A DNA stretch of 26,846 bases, taken from the NCBI GenBank assembly GCA_001598975.1, contig BBXU01000702.1:1-26846 (forward strand), written 5' to 3'. Positions 1-8,631 of the stretch are shown here, piece by piece. A model generated the notes under the pieces. It was not told where the DNA came from. It ran no database searches and worked only from the letters and a program-made list of their open reading frames with translations. The position numbers and the translations under genes are program-made. How positions within the stretch are numbered: position 1 is the stretch's first letter; the number at the start of each line of letters is the position of its first letter. Source of the stretch: Parachlorella kessleri (Eukaryota > Chlorophyta > Trebouxiophyceae > Chlorellales > Chlorellaceae).

Positions 1-1767
1 CGCGCATCTGCACACCATGCAGTCGCAGCTAGCAGAGATTGGCTGCTGGTGATACCCTAGCACCAGATGGGCACGGTAATTTCTGAAGTGGGAGACATCG
101 TAGCCTCAGCTGCACCAATCAGCAAGGAAAACAAATTATGCCGCATGGATGCTGACTCACAACTGCACAAACGGCAGCAGGGACCTCAAAATCTACATTG
201 AAAGGGAAAAAGGCATACAGGGAATACTGACAGCGCTGGAATTGTAGTCTACTGCACCTCGGGCTGCAATTTCAGCCAGGCACACGAGCACTGCCTTGCC
301 ATCCGTGCAGCCCAGGCTGGCCAGGCTATACACAAACAGGCACAGCTGCTGCGTATGGAGTTGTCCAAGCAGCGCTGGCTGCCCTTGTAATGCGAACGAG
401 CTTGCCATGCTGTGGTTGGAAGTGCTGCTAGCGCTGGCGGCGCCACTACCCCTGGCAATGCTGCTGCCAGTGCCATTGCCCTCTGAGAAGTAGTTATACC
501 CCTGGTCTTGCCGCTGCTCCGCCTGGACCTGCACCGGCTGCTCCAGGCTCCCACCCTCCTGCTGCCCCTGCTGTCCCCCAACCTGCTGTGCCTGCTGCCT
601 GTGCTGTGCCTCCTGCACCAAGGCAGCGCTCAGGCGCCGCAGGTAGCCAGCGTGCGGCTGGCCAAGCCTTGCCAACGCCTGGACTAGCGTGTGGAAACAG
701 CGGGTGCTGTCCGTGACGCTCAGCAGGTCCAGCTGGCGCAGCGCCTGCAGGAGGCAACACGGCACATGCTGTGGGTGCTGCAGACCTGTGGCGGAGGACA
801 CATCAGCAGCCAGTAGCACACGCCGTGCCACCCTGTCCTGGCTTGTATAGCGGCCAACATGAAGCATGGCTGCCAATATGTGGCAGCTCTTAGTTAGGAG
901 AGCCTCACACTGTACCTTACTGTCAGGGACTACTTGCCAAGCTTGTGCTGCTTGGCAAATGCAGCCCAAACTCCGATGGGGGATCCCACTGCAGTTCCCA
1001 AGCAGAACCTATCCGGCCACCTGATGCTCCACATCCCCAGTGACCAACCTTGTTGACAAGCGCCTTGCTGCCATGTCCGAGCACAGCATGGGCCCACAGC
1101 ACATTGGCCACGGCCACAGCATTCCACGGCATGCCTGGCCGCTCCAAGTATTCGACCAGCGGTGCCAAGCACGGGCTGGCAAGCACTTGTGCCCGTGCTG
1201 TGCTGCTATTGGCATGCTGCAGACGATCAACACAAGCAAGATGAGCTCCAAGTGTGCGACCTAGCTAAGAGCCTAGAGAAATCGCGTGATCAATTTCCGC
1301 ATGCTCATTCCCCAGCTGTCAGGTGCAGGCAGCACGGCGCCACTCTTATCAAATGAAGCAAAAAGTCCGCCGCATGCAGCACCTGTGTGGTAAGCTAGGG
1401 TCCGCTTGAGCAGCGCCTAGCAACCCAGGTGTCTCACCTTGCCTAGCCGGTGAAAGGCAGTAACAGCATTCAGGGCACCCAGCTTTTCACAGCTGTGTGC
1501 TTCCAACACGGCTAGCACATCATGAACGGTGGTCGCCGTGCACAGCTGGGCATTGATTGACTTCTGCCAGTCCTTGACCGCACTTGCTGCTACTGCAGCT
1601 GGTCCCCTCGCTTCACTCCCAGTGACATCCGAGGACAAGGCCGCAGTTGCCCGGGTCTGCAGCCTCCTTCTCCTCGGCTTTATATAACAGCTGCGGGCTG
1701 CCGACCCTTCAAAGCCTGTCCTGCTGCTCTGAAAGGCTGCAAAAGCGTGCATGACCCTGAACACCAT
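1..1767 (-). CDS. OPR-like (octotricopeptide/RAP-family) organelle RNA-binding protein, 5' part
   Basis: Partial gene running off the left edge. The model uses exons 1767-1438, 1216-1049 and 909-258, all with GT-AG introns in matching phase. The protein starts at the ATG at 1767 with an Arg/Ser/Ala-rich stretch that looks like a chloroplast or mitochondrial transit peptide. It continues into helical-repeat sequence typical of green-algal OPR and related proteins: LNAVTAFHRLGK at the end of exon 1, WNAVAVANVLWAHAVLGH in exon 2, and further helices in exon 3. Such proteins bind organelle transcripts and control their stability or translation. Exon 3 also carries a Gln/Gly/Ser-rich insert of about 65 residues (roughly bases 310-560) that looks disordered. 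More repeat-like codons (SLLAATAW, around bases 5-45) suggest another exon, but I could not phase it. No RAP domain is visible, so it would lie outside. The family call rests on repeat style, not a catalytic motif. Confidence 0.6.
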
Positions 1768-2287
1768 GTGTTCCCAACTCTTGCCTGCAAAGGGAGCTCC
1801 ACAGAGGGCTCACTCAAGGTGAGAACTGCCTTTTAGGTAGCTTTGGACATAACACAGCATACCTAGTTCTGCTAGACACCGCAGGGTGGACTTTGGAAAG
1901 CCTAGGGGGAAGGGGCGAGCATGGCTGGGTCGAGCGAGCTCAGCTGGGAAGACATTAAGAGCGCAGTACATAATATTTCTGCATAGACATAAAATAGAAC
2001 TGGTTGTCTTGGAACTGCCCATGGAACTGCCGCACTCATCATGATCTCAGTGCTTTGCCAGAACTTGGAGGCGCGGGCAGCCTGGCAAGTCCTTATCGGG
2101 CAGTTGTGAGTGACGGAGTACTACGTTAGTGACACCCGTTTCCATGTAACGGTCTGTTTCAGAGGAATAGGAAGCACAGGGGCTGGTTTACGACTTGGAC
2201 TGTCTAGGAAGGAAGCCACCTAGGCGGGGTCTTAAGGAAAGGGGGGCCTGTTTGCAAGCAGGACACCAGTGGGACACCCCCCCAAGG
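1768..2287. other. Spacer upstream of the OPR-like gene, no gene seen
   Basis: This stretch contains the 5' flank and presumably the promoter of the minus-strand OPR-like gene. Only short open frames without recognisable protein character are present on either strand. I see no convincing TATA box, RNA gene or repeat until the satellite array begins. Confidence 0.4.
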
Positions 2288-2660
2288 CCCCCCCTTCCAG
2301 GAATTCTTTTTCCTCCTACTCTTCCGTGGGTGCACAGGCCAAGGCTGCCGCCGCCCCCCTTCCCGGAATTCTTTTTCCTCCTACTCTTCCCTGGGTGCAC
2401 AGGCCCTGGCTGCGGCCGCCCCCCCTTCCCAAATTCTTTTTCCTCCTACTCTTCCCTGGTGCACGGGCCCTGGTTGCGCCGCCCCCCTTCTCGGACTTCT
2501 TTTTCCTCCTACTCTTCCTGGGTGCACAGGCCCTGGCTGCGGCCGCCCCGCCTTCCCGGATTTCTTTTTCCTCCTACTCTTCCCTGGGTGCACGGGCCCT
2601 GGTTGCGCCGCCCCCCTTCTTGGACTTCCTTTTCCTCCTACTCTTCCGGGTCAGCATGCA
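2288..2660. repeat. Tandem array of six ~65-bp units with alternating A/B variants
   Basis: The pyrimidine-rich core CTTTTTCCTCCTACTCTTCC (CTTTTCC in the last copy) recurs at about 2306, 2371, 2436, 2499, 2564 and 2629, a spacing of 65, 65, 63, 65 and 65 bases. The spacers after the cores come in two kinds. Type A reads ACAGGCC..GGCTGCGGCCGCC and is followed by a GGAATTC/AAATTC/GGATTTC entry. Type B reads ACGGGCCCTGGTTGCGCCGCC and is followed by GGACTTC. After copies 2 to 5 the order is A, B, A, B, giving a higher-order period of about 130 bases. The strong strand asymmetry (pyrimidine on plus) creates long open frames in several phases, which are artefacts and not genes. Confidence 0.93.
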
Positions 2661-2676
2661 GCACAGGTACCCACTC

Positions 2677-2802
2677 GGAAGAGTAGGAGGAAAAGGAAGT
2701 CCTGGAAGGGGGGCGGCCGCATTGGCACCCTAACCCTAAGTTAACCCTAACCCCTAATGCAGCCGCCCCCCTTCCAGGAATTCTTTTTCCTCCTACTCTT
2801 CC
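2677..2802. repeat. Inverted pair of satellite units around a telomere-like loop
   Basis: The left arm 2677-2721 is a satellite unit in reverse orientation. It pairs, with a few mismatches, with the direct copy at 2758-2802. Both arms contain the core (GGAAGAGTAGGAGGAAAAGG on the left, its complement with one extra T on the right) and the GGCGGC / GCCGCC block. The 36-base loop between them is the CCCTAA-rich tract. Transcribed or extruded, this would form a hairpin of about 45 base pairs. Confidence 0.9.
2727..2757 (+). repeat. Interstitial telomere-like CCCTAA tract
   Basis: The tract consists of CCCTAA-type repeats in two short runs separated by GTT, with one variant unit CCCCTAA. This is the TTAGGG-type motif read on the other strand. 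It is too short and degenerate to be a working telomere. Its position exactly between head-to-head satellite units suggests a relic of chromosome-end joining or repair. Confidence 0.75.
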
Positions 2803-3045
2803 GAGGCGCGCCAGCCCAGCGCAGGTACCCGCTGCTAGGAATTCCTATTCCTTCCGGGGTCAGCAGGCAGGGCATTTTCTGTGGTCGGAAGTTGGAAGAG
2901 TGGGACCGAGAAGTAGGACAACAGGGAATGTTTGTCCGACTTCCAAGAGGGAAGTCGGACAAAAAGGAAGAACCTAGAGTGGGAAGGGTCTGGCTTTTCA
3001 GGGGGTTCCTACTCTTCCCAAAAGGCTTCCGAGTAGGATCCGACA
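2803..3045. repeat. Degenerate tail of the satellite block
   Basis: This stretch contains scrambled fragments of the satellite unit. GAATTCCTATTCCTTCCGG followed by a GGTCAGCA motif at about 2839-2863 repeats the GGGTCAGCA seen at the end of the direct array near 2648. TTCCTACTCTTCC near 3005 repeats part of the core. Several CTTCC and GGAAG blocks occur in both orientations. No coding feature is recognised. Confidence 0.6.
2931..2963. repeat. Perfect 14-bp stem hairpin
   Basis: TTTGTCCGACTTCC at 2931-2944 is exactly complementary to GGAAGTCGGACAAA at 2950-2963, leaving a five-base loop AAGAG. It lies in the degenerate tail of the satellite block. It could be a small inverted pair of repeat fragments or the end of a mobile element. 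No gene ends here, so a transcription-terminator role is not supported. Confidence 0.85.
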
Positions 3046-3266
3046 CCAAGTGCTTCCCATTCCTGCTGTTTCAAGCTGCCAGGGTCACTGGTCAGTTGGT
3101 CTTTAGGTGCTTCCCAGCGCACAGTTTTAGTTGCATATCGAGGCAACCTCAAGCCGGTACAGAGAGAGTCAAGCAAGCAATCAACCACAGCACGCAGGCA
3201 CTGCAAGTGTATGAAGACGTCTACAGCACAATAGAATTGGCATCACTGGCAAACCTATCAAAACGA

Positions 3267-3324
3267 GCAATAGAGGGCCGGAATGTCCAGTCCCACAACC
3301 TAGCAGATAGAGGGCCGTAATGTC
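3267..3324 (+). repeat. Pair of ~21-bp direct repeats
   Basis: GCAATAGAGGGCCGGAATGTC (3267-3287) is repeated with small changes as GCAGATAGAGGGCCGTAATGTC (3303-3324). The copies start 36 bases apart. They occur at the edge of the gene-poor stretch and have no obvious function. Confidence 0.7.
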
Positions 3325-5146
3325 AAACCCTCACTAACACATAAGCATCAAGGCAGTACGCAATTTGGTCACAAGATGTAAGGCACCCAAAGAGTCACGG
3401 AACCGCGCAGGTGGGCGCAGCAATGGCTGAGCCACACGAACGGCAGTGGAAAAATAAAAAGTCGAGCACAGCTTGCTATTGAGCGAGGACCTCATTTGGC
3501 ACCACCCGGGAGCTTCCAGGGTCCTGGCCAGCAGTGCTGGAAAAACCGGGTACCCTGGCTGGCTCCTCTATTTCCCAGGTTTCATGAGGGCTTATCAGTC
3601 CCAGGCCAGGGATCGTTTGGCTGTCCACCCTGGGGAGTTGTTCCCTGGTTGCTGGGCTGCGGCTGCTTCTGCACTGTTGACCTCCAGCTCCTTTAATGCT
3701 GGCCTCCTTGGGGGCGACTGGAGCATTTGCTGGGCCACCGGGACACTCTTCAGCGGTAGTTTTAGCTCCTGCACCTGCCAAAAAGTGGATAGAGTTAGGT
3801 GATGACGCTCCTAGATCCTTTGGTAACAACGCGCTCCTTACGGCTATTTGTATGTGCCATGGCCTGTTAAATGTCATCTCATAGTGCGTTAGGGCCACAA
3901 CTTTTACTCACCGCTGTCGAGGTCCGTCTCGGTTGCTCAGGGGCTGTCTCCATCCTATCCTCCTGTGGATCCAGAAGCAAACTACTGCGCGAGTTATCAA
4001 TCAACTACTTGTCCAGAATAGCCGTGAAAAAGGACGTGTAACGCACAGTACCGGCGTCAAGTCTGACGGGTGGTTAACCGTGGTCGTCATGACAGTTAGA
4101 GCTCCCGCCATTATCGCCCAAAGCGCCCGGGCGCCCAGCCTTGGACCTTATCGCTGCGCCCTTGCCTACTACGGCCGTGGTTGATGTTCGGCGTTCGCTG
4201 TAGTAGGATGCCGTATATTGAAGCTGGCATGACGGGAAGAGGTGACGCTGGATGCGAAGGCTGGCTGAGGGCAAACTGATCAAAGACCAGTGGCGGAAGG
4301 CAAGGCTGGTAGGAACTAAGAGCTTGGGGTGCGCAAGAGTAAAGCTGCAAGCAGTGAACCAAACCTAGAAATGGTAGCAAAGAGGTCGATGAGAATCGGT
4401 AAACTTGGCAGAGTATTCTGGGTCGAATTTGGTGTTGTGAGTGGGAAGAACAGTTACCCTTCAGGGTGCTGTGCGGTGGGTTTTGCTTTCTGACGGTAGG
4501 GGCAGGCACGGTGCCTGAGGCACCAACAGGCAAGGAGGCATCGTTGCCCTAGATTTGGAGTCTAGGGGGCGACTTGACATGTCAATACCAACTGCAGATA
4601 TGTTGGGTGGCGGCTGCAGTTGAGCTCTAAGATCGAGCGCAGGAGGTAGCTGTACTATTCGTCAAGCTGCACAATAGAGTAGCCAGTAGGTAGCACTGGC
4701 TAGGAAGGGTGGTCGAAGAGTCATCCTTGGTGTTTGGCAGGACTGCTGCAAGCATGCCTCACCTTCCATCACAACTAAACACAGGTAGCAGAGGGTGGTG
4801 ACCCTGACGTTGCTTGCTGGTTTTGCGTCCACATGTGTGTTTTGATCAGGATAGTGTTCATAACAAACACACCTGGCAGAGGTGCAGAAGATAGAGAGGG
4901 ACATGGTCACGACCCTGGTCACCTGCATATAAGGCTCAGCAGGAGAGTACACATCACGGCAGGGCGGTGGAGGGCTCGCGTGTTATCGGCGGAGGGCAGC
5001 GGCAACCAGTCACATGCCAAGTGTGGTAAATCTCTCAAACTTGCGCCCTGCTGCAGCCTGCTGTGCTGGCTGTTTCTTTTGGACGCATGTTTCATCTCTG
5101 ATACAGGCATTATCTTGCTGACTTAAAGAAGTACTACTTGTTACTT
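3325..5146. other. Gene-poor region without a recognised gene
   Basis: Both strands contain only open frames of 140 codons or fewer with no domain I recognise. The two longest, on minus at 3476-3898 and 4111-4533, are not supported by plausible splice partners. The base composition is less GC-rich than the exons elsewhere. It may be an intergenic region holding decayed repeats, an unrecognised lineage-specific gene, or a non-coding transcript. Confidence 0.4.
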
Positions 5147-5149
5147 TCA

Positions 5150-5155
5150 TATAAA
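5150..5155 (+). promoter_or_regulatory. Candidate TATA box of the mitochondrial carrier gene
   Basis: TATAAA within CATATAAAG lies 84 bases upstream of the carrier start codon at 5239. That is a suitable distance for a core promoter with a short 5' untranslated leader. The evidence is motif and position only. Confidence 0.3.
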
Positions 5156-5238
5156 GAGCTTCTGTAGCTTCCTTCAGCCAGCCATCTCCCCATGTAGAAG
5201 ATAGCTTGCAGCTGGGTACACACCGTTTGAGGGTTTCC

Positions 5239-8051
5239 ATGACGGAGGCCCTGCCTCCCGTGTGGCATGGCCTCTTGGCCGGCGGGGCCGCCGCAATAGC
5301 CAGTAGAGTTGTAACATGTAGGTGCTCACGAGTTCCCAAAGCCCAGCCAGCTTGTAAACACGGGCTTTATGATGCACTGACGACTAGCAATGTTTGCCTG
5401 CAGACCCACCAGACACTTTGAAGGCAAGGCTGCAAGTACAAGGCCCAGGGTCCGCAGTTCACTACCGCAGCACTGGGCATGCATTCCTCACGGCGAGTTT
5501 GAGTCTCCTGGTGTATCACTTGCAGCAAGGACGATGGGGACGAGCTGGCTCTGAACAAATTTGCCTGAGTTGTTTTCGAAGTGTGGATTTGCCTTGGGTT
5601 GTTTTTGAAGTGTTGGTTTGTTAGGCACTCGCACAAGTAAAGCAGACAGAAATTGCTGGGGCTGTCCAGCTGTCTGAGTGCAGCTAACCCTGGTGCAGAT
5701 AGCAAGGACGGAAGGCGTTCCTGGTTTTTACCGGGGTTTTGGTGCCATCCTGCTCTCAGTAGTTCCAGCCAACATGTGCTACTTTGGGTGAGTCATACTT
5801 TTCCTGTCGCATGGTTGTTACCGCAACGCTTGCAGCAATGTTGGGCCCATCAATCAATGTGAGTGCCATTTAGGAGTAGTGCAGTGCATGGCAGCGCAAA
5901 CTGGCATATTTTTGTGCAGTGCACTCATTGTTGAAATTGGCATTTTGGTTTTGTGTGGCCTGTCATAGCTGGGTGGCCCACTCTGCTGGACTTCCTCAGA
6001 TGTTGGTGCGCCTTTGCTCTTGAACTGCAGTGGCTACGAAATGGGAAAGCGGCTGGCTCCCAAGGGCATGGGGGTGTTGAGCGACATGGCCACCGCCTCC
6101 ATAGCCCAGACCATAGCTGGGGTTGTGTTCAACCCCATTGATGTGTGCAAGCAGCGGCTGCAGGTGGGAGGTTTCTGTTGCCAGGGGTGCACCTTGTGCC
6201 GGTAGAGCAGTGCTGTCTGGGCTAGCACTTGCACCCAATGTTTGGCAATACAGGGCTCAGGCATTGCAAAAGCTGCTCCTTGACAGTCGTTGTTCCACGC
6301 TTGCAGACAGAGGGCATTCGGCGCGGCGGCAACGTCAGCGCGGTGCAGGTGGTCCGAGAAATATACGTCAACCAGGGGCTGCCAGGCAAGTGAAGCCGGT
6401 GCTGCAAGAATGCACTCCTCAAGCAAGGGGTACAACCGCTGGAAGCAGTAATTGTAGCTGCGCTACAAGGGCGGCTGTGGTGGCGCAGCATGCTGTCGCC
6501 TGCCTGTAGCATACGGACGGCACACAGTGTTACAACCCCGCCCCAGCTACAGCTAGCAGCGCTTGGGCCTGGTGTTTGCAGGGTTCTGGAAGGGCTTTGT
6601 CACCATGAACATGCTGTGGTTGCCCTGGAACCTCATCTACCTGTCCCTCTACGAGGGCAGCAAGCGGCGGCTGTACTACCACTACCTTGAACAGCGGCAG
6701 CAGCAGGAGCTGCAGCAGCTGGCAGAGAGGCTAGGAAAGCGAGGCGAGGAGCCTGGGGGCGGTGTGGAGATCGTCCAGACGGCCGAGGGTGAGCAAATCT
6801 GCTCGTGAGCGCGGGCATGATGACAGCCGGTGCATCCTCGCTGGGTTGACATGCCATGGCGGCTGTGCGCACTGTAGGTTCCCTGTAGGTTTGACCCTCT
6901 GGCCACGCATACCTTGCACGCAGGTGGTTCCACTTCGCTAGCAATAGGGCAGCCACAGCCTGCTTCTGCGCTTGAGTCCCGCAGCAGACCGGCAGGTGAC
7001 TGCTTCTCTTCAAGACCCGCCAGGGCCTCTTGCGCTTCCCATGAGCACTTCTCCCGGCTGCACAGCATGTATTCCTCGGGTCTAGCAACCAGAGCCAAGG
7101 CGGCTCCACGCTGCCACAATGGCCAGCATGTGAGTGCTTGTGTCCTGGCGATTGCCTGCAGGTGTATCGGTCTACCAACCTCCCCCCATGCACGAAGTAC
7201 TGCCCTTGTGGGCCTTTCCCCTCTGCTCCGGCTTGTGCTCCGCATCAGCCTCGATATGCACCCACCCCATCGATGTCGTCAAGACACGGCTGCAGGTGGG
7301 GCGGGTGGAAGGCTGCTCACCAGGGCCAGGGCAGGCAGGCGCGCTGTTGCTCGGTGTCCTTAGGGATGTTCGTCCTGTCCTTGACAGCATCCAAGTGGGT
7401 GGGTTTTTGTTGTAGTTTGAGCCGCTTGGCGAGCGGCAGAGCTGACATGGTTGATCATCTCGGGCTGCAGCACACCCTCACCCTTCTAAGCTGCTGGTGC
7501 ACTGTCCGCCTGAGCCCAGGTGCTGTCCACGGGCGCCAGCGGGCAGCAGCTGACTGCCTGGGAGGTGGCCCGGCAGCTGTGGAGGCAGGAGGGACTCCGC
7601 GGCTTCCGGCGGGGGCTGGCGGCTCGCACAATGACGGTGGGTGAGCCTGCAAGTTGTCCCGAGGGAGGTGCTACCAAATGCAGGAGTTGCGGGGGCAGGC
7701 TGACAGCGCCCCGGGGGCTCTATCTTGCCAGTCGGCACCACAGCGCCGCTACGTGGGCTTGCTACCCTTTCCCAATCACCCTTGCTCAATATGGGCTTCA
7801 GGGACGGGCAAGTACGCAGCTCAGCTTGTTGGCGCAGGAGTTTCTGAAGCCGCAGAGTGGGGTCAGCTGCAGAGCTTGCGTTGTGTTGTGGTTGGGGGGC
7901 ATGCATCCTACCTTGCCGCCCCTCCTTCCTTGTTGAGTGAGCAGTGGTGTACTTGGGCTGTCCACTGCAGATGGCCTCCGGCTCGGCTGTGTCTTGGTCC
8001 ACCTATGAGACCGTCAAAAGGCAGCTGGCGCGGTGGTCCGCAAAGGATTGA
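5239..8051 (+). CDS. Mitochondrial carrier family (SLC25) protein
   Basis: Inner-membrane solute transporter with six transmembrane helices. Nine exons join in phase to give 335 residues: 5239-5317, 5404-5492, 5699-5787, 6031-6163, 6307-6385, 6582-6788, 7162-7295, 7520-7636 and 7971-8051. All three family signatures are present: YPPDTLKARLQ (~27-37), NPIDVCKQRLQ (~120-130) and HPIDVVKTRLQ (~260-270). They are followed by the usual EG..GFYRGF, QGLPGFWKGF and EGLRGFRRGL segments. The length suits the family (about 300), with a longer hydrophilic Gln/Glu-rich loop (~190-235) between helices 4 and 5, predicted to face the intermembrane space. Introns 2 and 5 start with GC; intron 5 has the textbook AG|GCAAGT. 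Intron 2 could instead use a GT a little downstream, adding five residues. The transported substrate cannot be read from the sequence. The gene is convergent with THOC1. Confidence 0.9.
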
Positions 8052-8631
8052 CCTGCACTGATAATCTGCTTGCTTGCGCTGCCTCTCCCTCTCGCTTACA
8101 AGCCTGCGTGTCGATCACGCGGTAGCTAGTCAGCCTTGCTACTCCTGCTGCTCTTGCACTGATTCCCAGAATCTTGTACTTCTTCAAGTTCCTTGATGCT
8201 GGGCAAGCTCTCATTGGATCTGGACTCTTAAGCAGGGTGCTCAGGTTCCAGGAGAGCAAGTCTGTATTCTTTCCAGCATTGCCATTGTGTGGTCTTGGCA
8301 GAATGGTAACTGTGCTCCCTGGCTTGCAGCACTTGCATCATCATGAATTCTCACCACTGTGATTTGAGGCATGTCAGCAAGTAGCCATTGCACAATGGTG
8401 CACTTGTTACATCATCCCCGACCTAGCCCAAGCCTTGCCTGCTCTATCCAAACTAAGAAAAGTGGGAACCCAGCTGGCCGCCATACCGCTCAACCTTCGG
8501 CTTCCCTGTAGGGGTCGATAGCGTAGAGAGACCTCCACAATGGCATCGTCTGTTAATGACACCCTTTTACTGCAGCCCTCGCCCAGTTAAAGGCCAGTCT
8601 CACTTCTTCAACGCTGCCTTCCTTGCCACCG
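8052..8631. other. Convergent spacer between the carrier and THOC1 genes
   Basis: This 580-base stretch should hold both 3' untranslated regions. Apart from a candidate THOC1 polyadenylation signal at 8406-8411, no gene or repeat is seen. No TGTAA signal is evident for the carrier. Confidence 0.5.
8406..8411 (-). terminator. Candidate TGTAAC polyadenylation signal of THOC1
   Basis: TGTAAC on the minus strand lies 221 bases past the THOC1 stop. TGTAA is the known polyadenylation signal in green algae such as Chlamydomonas. The assignment rests on motif and position. Confidence 0.35.

Noticed and set aside
2195..2733. Two long overlapping plus-strand open frames of 154-163 codons with repeated FFLLLFP-like segments
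   Set aside because: They are translations of the pyrimidine-rich satellite array in two phases; the absence of stops follows from the repeat composition.
3476..3898. 140-codon open frame on minus
   Set aside because: No domain, no splice partners and no supporting context; chance open frames of this size are common in this GC-rich window.
4111..4533. 140-codon open frame on minus
   Set aside because: No recognisable motif; the sequence lacks the helix or core patterns of real proteins and has no plausible neighbouring exons.
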